This document shows, piece after piece, positions 8,876 to 17,110 of a DNA stretch of 64,000 bases (positions are counted from its first letter, which is position 1; each line of letters begins with the position of its first letter). Below the pieces are notes generated by a model. The model was not told the DNA's origin. It did no database searches and worked only from the letters and a program-made list of their open reading frames with translations. This DNA comes from CAXBOO01 sp963977425. Lineage in GTDB: Bacteria > Bacteroidota > Bacteroidia > Flavobacteriales_D > Luteibaculaceae. The position numbers and the translations under genes were made by a program. The stretch covers positions 248,001 through 312,000 of the forward strand of contig CAXBOO010000002.1 in NCBI GenBank assembly GCA_963977425.1, given 5' to 3'.

Positions 8876-11800
8876 ATGTTTCTATATCGACTATTGTTAT
8901 GCCTAGGGTTGATCGCCATATCCCCCACTCTTTTTTCACAAGGTAATTTCTCCGCCAAAGCATCAGGCGATTGGGATAATGCATCAACATGGAATTTGGA
9001 TTCGGGTTCAGACGCCGATGGGATTCCCGATGCGGATGACTCTGTTTCCGTAGTCGATTTTTCCGTTTACGTATACGATGCTCAATCAGCGAACAATCTA
9101 TATTTGGCTGGTGAGACCATCAATTCTCGTGTATGGATAGATGGTGGCGACCTTACCATTCTCAATAACGCAACCATAGCTAACAGTTCTACCATAACTA
9201 AATCTTCTTGGATTACCATGCGTTCTGGGAATTTAACTATAACAAACAACGTCTATCATACAAACCCGTTGGGTGGTCAATATGGGGGATTTCAATTTGA
9301 CAATAGAGCACCCTTTGAAGGCTTAGAGAAAAACGTTACAATTGGAGGCAATTTAACCAATGCTTATTCACATCAATTCAATTACCAGATATTAGGTACA
9401 GTAACAAATTCAGTAACACTTAATTTAAACGGTGGTAGCACACAATACATCAATGGTGAAAGACTGATTGGCCAAAGAGAATATGCCATTTTGCGCATTA
9501 CGAATGGCACGCAGCTCCAATTTTGGGCCAATTCAAAAGCTCCACTTATTTCTGATTCGCTACTGGTAGAAGATGGTTCTATTTACTTGGATAAGGTTTC
9601 ATTAATTGAAGTGGATGAATTTGAACACCAAATAACCGTTGCCTCGGGCTCTAAAATTACTGTAGTAGACGACATTCCTTTTCCGGACCACCAAGATGCC
9701 GGCGCTACTGGTTTTGTAACCGATATGCAAGCGGGTAGCACGACTGAATTCATCATTGGTGATGGATACGATGTAAACGTGTTGGGTGAAGATTTCAACT
9801 ACCGCGATGTGGTTTTCAAAGGTGTAGGAACAAAAACCATCACCAACGACATAAAAACAGGGGCAGCATCGGTTAACGATCTAATCTTAGAAGCAGGTAT
9901 ATTGATTGTTGATGCTAGTGTGACTGATATTTCAGGGATCACTGGTACTTTAACGGTAAAAGATGGAGCGACCCTTAGAATCATGGGCAACCCCAACATG
10001 CCCGCTGTAAATAAATTCAATTTAGAAGAAGGTTCTAAAGTAGAATACGCTTCTAATAGCCCACAAAATGTTTTGGGTGCTTTGGATTATTGGCATATAG
10101 GTTTTGATGGTACGGGAACCAAAACGACAAGCTCTGCTTTTTCATTTCAAGGAGAGATGTCTTTCAGCAGCGATGTGAGCACTATAGAAATAGACCACAA
10201 CATCACCATTCAAAGCGACATCAACAATACAGGATTCATTTCCGAAGTACCTTCTGGGTATACATTTGACTACACTGGTGGTGGACAATTTATTTGTGAG
10301 CGCTTTTTCAAAACACCGGCAATGAATTATTTCAATGCCTCTGAGAACTACCGCGATTTTTCATTGCCTTTGATATCTACAGATGCAACATTGAGTCAAT
10401 TTGATGATGACAATGGAATTGCAGGTCCAAATTATTTCAGCACATTGTCTGAATTCCCAATTTTTGGAGTTCCTGACTCAAAATACCCTGGGACTGGAAG
10501 TTCAAATGTAAGTGCATTTCTAAGTGATCGCGGTGCATTTGACGTTCCAGTATCTTACAATAACTCAATAGCAAGTGTAAATGGTAGTGGGAAAATTACG
10601 ACCAATGCCGTTCGTTTCGGATGGGGGTCTTCAGCTGGGCAAACATTAGTAGTAAGAGGTGAACTCAACACACACGATGTCGGATTCAATGCTCAGGCAA
10701 ATATTTTCTTTGGTCAAACTTATCGATACAATTTGTTTGGAAACCCTTATCCATGTGCTATAGATTTTGAAGAAATAGTAGCCGACAACGCCAACTTCGT
10801 TAGTAGCGGCAACGGCATTAGCCAAACATTTTATGTTATTGGGCCTGATGAATTTGGCGACAATGTAATGGGCTTTTACAATGCTTTCACTAATACAGGA
10901 GACGCATCAAGCGTTATTCCTTCATATCAAGGTTTCATGCTTGAGGTTACCGGAACAGCACCATTCAGTTATGATTTTACTATAAGTGAAAGCCATAAAG
11001 TTGCTCAGGATGCGGAAACATACAAATCAAGTAACAATGAACCTGCACCAGAACTGATGTCAATCAAAGTTTTTGAAAATAACAGTGTGAAAGATAAAAT
11101 TCACTTTTACTTTTTTGAAGGTGGAACAAACAGTTACGAAGAAGTGCTTGACGTTAAAAAAGTTGAGCCAAAAGTTACAGCTCTCCAAGGAGCAAAACTT
11201 GACTTCTATGACGGTAAGAAAAAATTGAAACTAATAGCCAATGCAACGACGGATAAAAAAGATTTGAATCTTCAGTTTGTTGTTGAAAATCCAGATGCAA
11301 ACAACATTGCATTAGAATTAACAAATCTTTCTAATCTTCTCAACATTTACAATTGTATTTATGTTGAAAATGTTCGCACAGGAGAAACACATTCTGTCAA
11401 TGGTGATTTCTTAACCATTAATGTTGGTACCGTAATAGAAGAAACCTTCATCATTAAATCCGTAAGCGCACCTGAGTTGTTTAGTATCAATACAGTTGAT
11501 GCAACATGTCATGGTTTCGAAGACGGACTTATCCGTGTAGACATGAGTAATCTTCCAGAAAACACACCTGTAACCGTTTTCAAAAACAACTTAGAAATTG
11601 ATGCTTTTGTTTCTAATGAAACGAGTGTATACAAACGCAATGTAGGTGCTGGTAATTATGAATTTAGAATCTCTGGAATTTCTGAATTGTGCACTTACGT
11701 ATATCGAGAAGAAATAAAAGAGGCTCCAGAAGTTATTTCAAACTTTGAGATCAGCGATTCGCTTTATACTGACAAAGAAATTGTATTCACTTCAACAGCT

Positions 11801-12223
11801 AATAATGCAACCGTTAACGAATGGTTTACTTCTACAAATGAAACTTTCTATGGCGATGATCTAAAAATGACGTACGCAACACCTGGAAAATATTGGGTAA
11901 AGCTTACAGCCATTGGAAATTACGAAAATTGTAAGGATGAGGAATTGAAGTTTTTTGAAGTACTGGCTTCAGAAACAAGTGTAGGCATTACTGAAAACGA
12001 TACTTTTTTCTCTGAGGTAATAATTTCTACTCAAGAAGAACAGCTGACTATATCTAACTTGCCAAACAACACTAAAGTTGAATTGATAAATAATGTTGGT
12101 CAAATACTTCAATCAAACGATGAGAACAACGGAATTGTTATATTTGCGCCATTAAACAATGCTTCTTACATTATTCGTTTGACCAATAATGATGAAGTAC
12201 AAAGCTACCACATAGGTCTGTAA
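8876..12223 (+). CDS. Large secreted surface protein with T9SS-type C-terminal domain (paralogue 1)
   Basis: 1115 residues. The signal peptide is MFLYRLLLCLGLIAISPTLF with cleavage after SQ. The N-terminal GDWDNASTWNLDSGSDADG and a following 400 residues rich in short beta repeats suggest a beta-helix or beta-solenoid. Around residue 625 is the FGNPYPCAIDF block common in T9SS cargo. Residues 950-1030 resemble a PKD-like Ig domain (ATPGKYWVKLTAIGNYENC). The last ~83 residues, beginning ETSVGI, look like a type A T9SS sorting domain. It probably ends up on the cell surface. The 3' end overlaps the start of the 74-residue protein by one base. It is clearly paralogous to the protein encoded at 13194-16532. 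Function unknown. Confidence 0.75.
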   Translation: MFLYRLLLCLGLIAISPTLFSQGNFSAKASGDWDNASTWNLDSGSDADGIPDADDSVSVVDFSVYVYDAQSANNLYLAGETINSRVWIDGGDLTILNNATIANSSTITKSSWITMRSGNLTITNNVYHTNPLGGQYGGFQFDNRAPFEGLEKNVTIGGNLTNAYSHQFNYQILGTVTNSVTLNLNGGSTQYINGERLIGQREYAILRITNGTQLQFWANSKAPLISDSLLVEDGSIYLDKVSLIEVDEFEHQITVASGSKITVVDDIPFPDHQDAGATGFVTDMQAGSTTEFIIGDGYDVNVLGEDFNYRDVVFKGVGTKTITNDIKTGAASVNDLILEAGILIVDASVTDISGITGTLTVKDGATLRIMGNPNMPAVNKFNLEEGSKVEYASNSPQNVLGALDYWHIGFDGTGTKTTSSAFSFQGEMSFSSDVSTIEIDHNITIQSDINNTGFISEVPSGYTFDYTGGGQFICERFFKTPAMNYFNASENYRDFSLPLISTDATLSQFDDDNGIAGPNYFSTLSEFPIFGVPDSKYPGTGSSNVSAFLSDRGAFDVPVSYNNSIASVNGSGKITTNAVRFGWGSSAGQTLVVRGELNTHDVGFNAQANIFFGQTYRYNLFGNPYPCAIDFEEIVADNANFVSSGNGISQTFYVIGPDEFGDNVMGFYNAFTNTGDASSVIPSYQGFMLEVTGTAPFSYDFTISESHKVAQDAETYKSSNNEPAPELMSIKVFENNSVKDKIHFYFFEGGTNSYEEVLDVKKVEPKVTALQGAKLDFYDGKKKLKLIANATTDKKDLNLQFVVENPDANNIALELTNLSNLLNIYNCIYVENVRTGETHSVNGDFLTINVGTVIEETFIIKSVSAPELFSINTVDATCHGFEDGLIRVDMSNLPENTPVTVFKNNLEIDAFVSNETSVYKRNVGAGNYEFRISGISELCTYVYREEIKEAPEVISNFEISDSLYTDKEIVFTSTANNATVNEWFTSTNETFYGDDLKMTYATPGKYWVKLTAIGNYENCKDEELKFFEVLASETSVGITENDTFFSEVIISTQEEQLTISNLPNNTKVELINNVGQILQSNDENNGIVIFAPLNNASYIIRLTNNDEVQSYHIGL

Positions 12224-12447
12224 TGAAAAAAATACGCATTGTATCCCTTGTTATCACTTTGGCTTTGACAAGCTTTATGGTTTCAGCTCAGCCAGTACCT
12301 GGAGACGATGGACCTGGATCTCCTTGTGAGTACCTTCCTCCGGAGTTTCAACCAGAAGAATGTGTACCCGTAGACGATTACATGTATATATTGGCTTTAG
12401 CGGGAATGTTGCTAGTTGCTAAAAACAGAAAGAAAATATTTGCCTAA
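12223..12447 (+). CDS. Tiny PID-CTERM-like protein, putative exosortase substrate
   Basis: 74 residues in three parts. First is a signal peptide (MKKIRIVSLVITLALTSFMV, cleavage near SAQ). A 25-residue linker rich in Pro and acidic residues follows, with two Cys (35 and 47). Then come VPVDD at 48-52, a hydrophobic stretch (YMYILALAGMLLVA) and a basic tail (KNRKK). Motif, membrane span and basic end is the layout of exosortase sorting signals, and P-V-D matches the PID-CTERM pattern of Bacteroidota mini-proteins. Its ATG shares a base with the upstream stop (TAATG), so it is probably translationally coupled. The exosortase gene lies 60 bases downstream, beyond a terminator. The substrate role is inferred. 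Confidence 0.65.
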   Translation: MKKIRIVSLVITLALTSFMVSAQPVPGDDGPGSPCEYLPPEFQPEECVPVDDYMYILALAGMLLVAKNRKKIFA

Positions 12448-12469
12448 ACAGCAATTACTCAGTACTTTT

Positions 12470-12500
12470 AAAACACAATCTTCGGGTTGTGTTTTTTTTT
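12470..12500 (+). terminator. Strong intrinsic terminator with UUCG tetraloop before the exosortase
   Basis: Arms 12470-12480 and 12485-12495 form an 11-bp stem with one U-G pair. The tetraloop is UUCG at 12481-12484, closed by C-G, the very stable cUUCGg form. A run of T continues to 12500. It lies 22 bases after the stop of the 74-residue protein and ends 7 bases before the exosortase ATG. Confidence 0.85.
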
Positions 12501-12507
12501 GACTACA

Positions 12508-13035
12508 ATGGAAGCCACATCATCACAACCCAATTCAACTTTCCGTCAGTTCTTTTTAAGAGCTCTTCTTCTCTATGGCGGTTGGTACATTCTACGGGCA
12601 TTTATTCTTACCCCTTACACCCATTTGGATGCTTGGTTTATTGAAAACATTGTAAACTCCAATGCTTGGTTGCTTACCAACATCAACCACTACACAGTAT
12701 ACCTAGTTTCGACAGAAGCGCATGGATACCTTGACGCAATTTTTGCCCAAGATGCTGGAGGCATTAAAGTTGGGTTGGAATGCGATGGCATTGGTGTAAT
12801 CTCCACTTTCATATTATTCATTCTTGCCTTTCCTGGCAAAAACAAACTTTGGTATGCCGTTGCAGGTGGACTTTCAGTACATCTATTGAACCTATTGCGT
12901 GTATGGGTTTTGACCTTATTGCAAGTGAACTACCCTTCTGCCTTAGATTTCAACCACAAATACACCTTCAACATCATCATCTATTCTTTCATTTTTGCTT
13001 TGTGGTATGTCTACGCCAAGTATTTCAAAAAATAA
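12508..13035 (+). CDS. Exosortase family protein (XrtX/XrtF-like)
   Basis: 175 residues from the ATG at 12508; the frame opens earlier with TTG at 12487, but that codon lies inside the terminator. Several membrane segments surround the proposed catalytic triad: Cys92 in LECDGIGV, Arg131 in LLNLLRVWVL and His150 in LDFNHKYTF. This Cys-Arg-His order and spacing is the exosortase/archaeosortase hallmark. The enzyme is expected to cleave and transfer proteins with a C-terminal sorting tail in the inner membrane. The PID-CTERM-like protein just upstream is the obvious candidate. Assignment to XrtX rather than XrtF rests on remembered motifs (LDFNHKYTF) and is tentative. The superfamily call is strong. 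Confidence 0.85.
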   Translation: MEATSSQPNSTFRQFFLRALLLYGGWYILRAFILTPYTHLDAWFIENIVNSNAWLLTNINHYTVYLVSTEAHGYLDAIFAQDAGGIKVGLECDGIGVISTFILFILAFPGKNKLWYAVAGGLSVHLLNLLRVWVLTLLQVNYPSALDFNHKYTFNIIIYSFIFALWYVYAKYFKK

Positions 13036-13104
13036 ACCATACAAAAGCTGATAAATTGCCTGATTCTTATTCACTAGAATCACACTCCGACACTATTTGC
13101 AGCC

Positions 13105-13134
13105 ACAATTATACTTAACATAAATAATAATTGT
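13105..13134 (+). repeat. Inverted repeat upstream of second large-protein promoter
   Basis: ACAATTAT at 13105-13112 is perfectly complementary to ATAATTGT at 13127-13134, separated by 14 bases. No T-run follows, so it is not an obvious terminator. It lies just upstream of the candidate promoter at 13140-13172 and could be an operator, but AT-rich repeats of this length also arise by chance. Confidence 0.3.
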
Positions 13135-13139
13135 AGAAA

Positions 13140-13172
13140 TTGTATTCACGCATACTATTTTTAGTATTTTTG
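13140..13172 (+). promoter_or_regulatory. Candidate promoter for the second large secreted protein
   Basis: TATTTTTG at 13165-13172 is an exact TAnnTTTG -7 element. A TTG at 13140-13142 lies 22 bases upstream, slightly long spacing for the -33 element. Transcription would begin near 13176. This excludes the TTG-initiated extension of the reading frame and supports the ATG at 13194 or 13200 as the start. Confidence 0.55.
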
Positions 13173-13193
13173 CACTCGAATTCAATTTTGATT

Positions 13194-16100
13194 ATGTTAA
13201 TGCATCGTTTTATCGTTTTCGTCGTGTTTTTCACGTCTTCTTGCGCTCTTTTCGGGCAAGCTACTTTTACAGCGGCAAATTCTGGAGAATGGAATAACCC
13301 GAATACTTGGAATCTTATGTTTGGATTTGATGAAGATGGAATTCCTGATGCCAATGACAATGCCTCTTCTGTTGATTTCACCATACAAATAAACTCAAAC
13401 GAAGCGGTCAAAAACTTCTCGTTGATTTCAAATACGGCCAGCCATGCTTTGCAAATTCTTGAAGGTAACCTAGATATAAATGGCAATTTGTCCCTTGTTA
13501 CTGCATCAGAAAAAAACAAAGTTTCGACCTTAGAATTGTATTCTGGAAACGTTACCATTAGAGGTGATGTAAAATACAACAACCCCAACTCTATTGATAA
13601 AGGAGGCATATCCATAATCAATGACGATGAATACGAAGGATTGTCTAAGACCATCACTATTTATGGTGACTTAAATACCAACCAATCCAACAAAATGCAC
13701 ATCAATATTGTTGGAGAGAAAAAAGGTGCTTTTGAATTGATTCTTGCTGGCGGAATTACGCAACAAATAATTGCTACCGATGATGATGTGGATTATTCAA
13801 AAATCATAGTAGAAAATCAGTCCACGCTTAATTTTTACGGTAAGGATGATGCTCCTTCTATAAACGACAGCATTCTAGTAAAAAACGGTAGCATATTGCT
13901 TGATTTGATCAGCCTAGATAAAATAAAAGAGTTTGAACATCAAATAGTGGTTCATTCGGGCAGCAAAATCATAGCAGTAGACGACATTCATTTCCCTGAC
14001 CATTCTTTAAAGAAAGATGGTGGTTTTGTTACCAATATGATGGAGGGTAGTTTCTCTGAATTCAGAATTACGGAAGGGGAAGATTCGGAAGTTTTAAAAG
14101 AAGCTTTCAATTACAGAAACGTAATACTTTCTGGCGCAGGTAAAAAGAAACTGAAACACGATATCGGTGGTGGTGAATCAGACCCTATCGTTAACAGCAT
14201 CTCCATAGAAGAAGGCACACTTGAAATTAACGCATCTGTTAAAGACATTTCTGCTATTGCTTCTCAATTGATCATCAAATCGGGAGCTACACTTGAAATA
14301 CAAGGCGATGTAAAAATGCCGGATGCTACCAAAATCATACTGGAAGAAGGGTCTTCTTTGTTGTATTCTGGTGGTAAAGATCAAACCATTCTTGGTAACA
14401 TGACCTACAACAAGTTGGCGCTATCAGGAAAAGGCAAAAAAATCTTCAACGACCCCATTACCATTGTCAAAGAATTATCATTCGACTCGGATGTGAAGAC
14501 ATTGAACTTAGAAAATGACATTACACTTAAAAGCGATGCTTCTGGTACGGCTTTTATTAGTGAGATGCCAAAAGACATAAAAATTAACTATGGTCAAGGC
14601 CAATTCATTTGCGAACACTATTTCATTTCTTCACCTATCGACAACATCAACGCATCAGAAAATTACAGAGATTATTCTTTGCCTCTAATCGCTGGCGAGG
14701 CTACTTTGAGTCAATTTGATGACGACAACCCTGAAAAATATTCTTTTGCGAACGGTCAGTTTACAGACCTTGTAGAATTTCCGATTTTTGGTGTACCCGA
14801 TAGCAAATATCCGAACGTGCCTAAATCGAACGTAAGTGCTTTCAATAGTACTACCGGTTTGTTTGAAACACCATCGTCTTACAACGCAAGCATCGTTCAA
14901 ATGAATGATGGTAAAATAACCAGCAACGCTGTGCGATTTGGATGGGCCGACAGTGAAGGTTTAACTGTTCTAGCTAAAGGCCAAATAAACGTAGGCGATA
15001 TCGAATTCAATGCTAAAAAATCGTCATCTGGGAAAGATTACAACTTTTTCGGAAACCCTTATCCATGCGCCATCAATTTTGATGCTATTGTAGAAGACAA
15101 CAAACACTTCAGTACTTCAGGAAAAGGCATTGCCCCTATTTTCTATGTCATTGCACCTGATTTATTGGGGGCCAACAACACTGGATTTTACAATGCAGCT
15201 ACCAAAACGGGAACCGTTTCAAAAGACATACCGGCTTATCAAGGTTTTTTCTTGCAAGTAGAGGGTGACAACAACAAAGATTATGACTTCAAGATAAAAG
15301 AAGATATGAAGTCTAGCATCGACTACTCTACATACAAATCATCTAACGAAGAAGAAAAACCAAACTTGTTCAGCATCAAAGTTTACGAAAACGAGGCCAT
15401 TAAAGATCAGATTCACTACTACTTATATCCAGGTGGGACAACTGGCGTTGACCCTGTTTTGGATGTTAAAAAGTTGGAAGCGAAACTGACAGAGCTGATT
15501 GGAGCAAAACTCGATTTCTACGATGGAAAGAAAAAATTGAATCTATTAGCCAATGCTATTTCTGGTGCTGAAGACTTAGACTTACAATTTGTTGTAGAAA
15601 ACCCAGCGAGCAATGAAATCACTATTGAACTCACCAACGTATCATCGCTATTTGATAATTACAACTGTGTCTACATAGAGAATACTCGTACAGGCGAAAT
15701 TTTCAAAACCAGTGGAGATTTTATTTCAATATCTGTAGGAACAAATATCTACGAAACCTTTGCTATCAAAGCATCAAAAGCGGATGATATTTTACAAATT
15801 GAAACCTTAGATGCTACATGTTTTGGGGCTGAAGATGGCAACCTACGTTTCGACATGAGTAATTTACCTCAAAACAGCAGCATTACTATTCTGAAAAACA
15901 AGATTGAACTGGAAGCTTTCAATTCTACAAAATCAGTTTATTCAAAAACTGTTGGTGCAGGTGAATACGAAGTAGTGGTGTCTGGCATATCTGAATTGTG
16001 TACGTATACATTTAGAAACAGCATAAATGAAAGCGCTAAAATCATTGCCAATTTTGACATCAGCGATTCTCTTTTTACCAACACCGAAATTGTTTTCACT

Positions 16101-16532
16101 TCTACTTCAGAAAACAATACTGTAAATGAGTGGTTGAGTTCAGAGAATGAAACCCTTTACGGTAAGAGCATTGCTTTAACTTATGATGCCCCAGGGAGAT
16201 ATTGGGTAAAACTTACAGCTATAGGCAACTACGAGAATTGCAAAGAAGACAAAATAAGATACTTTGATGTTGAGCAATTAGAAACCAGTGTAGGCATAAA
16301 CAATGAATTTTTCCAGGCCGTTTCCATTGCTACTAAGAACAACATCATAGAGGTGAATAACCTTCCACAAAACTCAGCTGTTGATTTATTTACAACAGAA
16401 GGAAAATTGATTCAATCCAGTACAGAAACCAATGCAAAAGCAGCTTTTACAACTCAAAAAGCAGGCGTTTACATACTGAGAATCACGAATGGCAACCATA
16501 GCACGTCGCAACAAATAGGCGTATCGAACTAA
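13194..16532 (+). CDS. Large secreted surface protein with T9SS-type C-terminal domain (paralogue 2)
   Basis: About 1112 residues from ATG 13194; ATG 13200 (MHRFIVFVVFFTSSCALFGQ) gives an equally good signal peptide cleaved after FGQ. It is collinear with the protein encoded at 8876-12223. Shared landmarks include SQFDDDN, FPIFGVPDSKYP, FGNPYPCAI, KLDFYDGKKKLNL, DATCFGAEDG and YWVKLTAIGNYENC. The same order of beta-rich N-terminal part, PKD-like domain and T9SS-type sorting end (from ETSVGI) is visible. Compared with paralogue 1 the N-terminal third has diverged most. It has its own promoter and follows the exosortase on the same strand. Surface location is inferred from the C-terminal domain; function unknown. 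Confidence 0.75.
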   Translation: MLMHRFIVFVVFFTSSCALFGQATFTAANSGEWNNPNTWNLMFGFDEDGIPDANDNASSVDFTIQINSNEAVKNFSLISNTASHALQILEGNLDINGNLSLVTASEKNKVSTLELYSGNVTIRGDVKYNNPNSIDKGGISIINDDEYEGLSKTITIYGDLNTNQSNKMHINIVGEKKGAFELILAGGITQQIIATDDDVDYSKIIVENQSTLNFYGKDDAPSINDSILVKNGSILLDLISLDKIKEFEHQIVVHSGSKIIAVDDIHFPDHSLKKDGGFVTNMMEGSFSEFRITEGEDSEVLKEAFNYRNVILSGAGKKKLKHDIGGGESDPIVNSISIEEGTLEINASVKDISAIASQLIIKSGATLEIQGDVKMPDATKIILEEGSSLLYSGGKDQTILGNMTYNKLALSGKGKKIFNDPITIVKELSFDSDVKTLNLENDITLKSDASGTAFISEMPKDIKINYGQGQFICEHYFISSPIDNINASENYRDYSLPLIAGEATLSQFDDDNPEKYSFANGQFTDLVEFPIFGVPDSKYPNVPKSNVSAFNSTTGLFETPSSYNASIVQMNDGKITSNAVRFGWADSEGLTVLAKGQINVGDIEFNAKKSSSGKDYNFFGNPYPCAINFDAIVEDNKHFSTSGKGIAPIFYVIAPDLLGANNTGFYNAATKTGTVSKDIPAYQGFFLQVEGDNNKDYDFKIKEDMKSSIDYSTYKSSNEEEKPNLFSIKVYENEAIKDQIHYYLYPGGTTGVDPVLDVKKLEAKLTELIGAKLDFYDGKKKLNLLANAISGAEDLDLQFVVENPASNEITIELTNVSSLFDNYNCVYIENTRTGEIFKTSGDFISISVGTNIYETFAIKASKADDILQIETLDATCFGAEDGNLRFDMSNLPQNSSITILKNKIELEAFNSTKSVYSKTVGAGEYEVVVSGISELCTYTFRNSINESAKIIANFDISDSLFTNTEIVFTSTSENNTVNEWLSSENETLYGKSIALTYDAPGRYWVKLTAIGNYENCKEDKIRYFDVEQLETSVGINNEFFQAVSIATKNNIIEVNNLPQNSAVDLFTTEGKLIQSSTETNAKAAFTTQKAGVYILRITNGNHSTSQQIGVSN

Positions 16533-16559
16533 GTCTTTTTATCCAATCACAACAATTAA

Positions 16560-16590
16560 GCACCTTATCGTTTTAAGTGCATTTATTTCC
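16560..16590 (+). terminator. Weak terminator candidate after the second large-protein gene
   Basis: GCAC at 16560-16563 and TTA at 16565-16567 pair with TAAGTGC at 16574-16580, leaving one bulged C, and ATTTATTT follows. Seven pairs with a bulge and a broken T-run make this only a possible terminator. Confidence 0.35.
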
Positions 16591-17110
16591 GTCACAACTT
16601 AGTATACTCGTCTATATTTGTGTTGTGGTAGGTCAGCACATAATATCTCAAAAGAAACAAACGATCAAAACGATTGTTTTCGTTCTTTTTCTATTTGCTG
16701 TCGGATATTTTCGCCATATCATCATTTCTAATTGGGGTGCATACAATTCCGATAATGCTACCTATTCTTCTGAAAACATAGCCTGGCTTAGGGCGTTTTT
16801 CAAATCGGTAAATGTTCCATATACAGGGAGTATAAAAATGGTTGTAAACACCTTTTTCTTATTCCTATTTGGTGTTCTAGGCTACATCTTTTTCAAAAAA
16901 AGGCGCTTAAACAAATCAAAAAAATACTTTCTACTGACCCATTTTGGATTAAGTATATTGGGCATGTTTTCATTTTTAATAGCCCGTCAATTTCAATTTG
17001 AACTGCTCGAAACAAATAGCCGAGACCTTATTGTATTTTTACAAGCGCCTTATATTTTTGTTTTGATTTATTTTACCAATTATCTAAGCTTTGATAACAC
17101 AGAATTATGA
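16577..17110 (+). CDS. Small four-helix membrane protein, possible exosortase-associated protein
   Basis: Up to 177 residues with four hydrophobic segments: TIVFVLFLFAVGYF, VVNTFFLFLFGVLGYIF, YFLLTHFGLSILGMFSFLI and IVFLQAPYIFVLIYFTNYL. A basic loop (KKRRLNKSKK) lies between the second and third. No enzymatic motif is visible. The topology and the position near an exosortase recall the small membrane proteins associated with XrtF or XrtX in Bacteroidota; that identity is a guess from topology. The start is uncertain: GTG at 16577, or GTG at 16625, since a TATATTTG element lies at 16613-16620. The stop overlaps the glyA ATG (ATGA), so the two are coupled. Confidence 0.55.
   Translation: MHLFPSQLSILVYICVVVGQHIISQKKQTIKTIVFVLFLFAVGYFRHIIISNWGAYNSDNATYSSENIAWLRAFFKSVNVPYTGSIKMVVNTFFLFLFGVLGYIFFKKRRLNKSKKYFLLTHFGLSILGMFSFLIARQFQFELLETNSRDLIVFLQAPYIFVLIYFTNYLSFDNTEL
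16613..16620 (+). promoter_or_regulatory. Possible -7 element near the small membrane protein / glyA
   Basis: TATATTTG matches TAnnTTTG exactly. No TTG is found at the expected -33 distance, and it lies inside the longest reading frame of the membrane-protein gene. It would produce a nearly leaderless mRNA for a GTG start at 16625, so its use is uncertain. Confidence 0.3.

Noticed and set aside
13061..13082. TGATTCT/AGAATCA hairpin after the exosortase as a terminator
   Set aside because: The stem is only 7 bp with an 8-base loop and is not followed by a T-run.
12780..13118. A 112-codon frame overlapping the exosortase gene in another frame
   Set aside because: Composition is Cys/His-rich as expected of an out-of-frame reading, and the exosortase frame carries the catalytic residues.
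13194..13260. A possible lipoprotein signal (SSCA) in the second giant protein
   Set aside because: The residues before Cys do not match a lipobox and cleavage after FGQ is a better fit, as in the paralogue.
13115..13657. A 180-codon minus-strand frame antisense to the second giant protein
   Set aside because: It overlaps the signal peptide and promoter of the plus-strand gene and has no recognisable domain.
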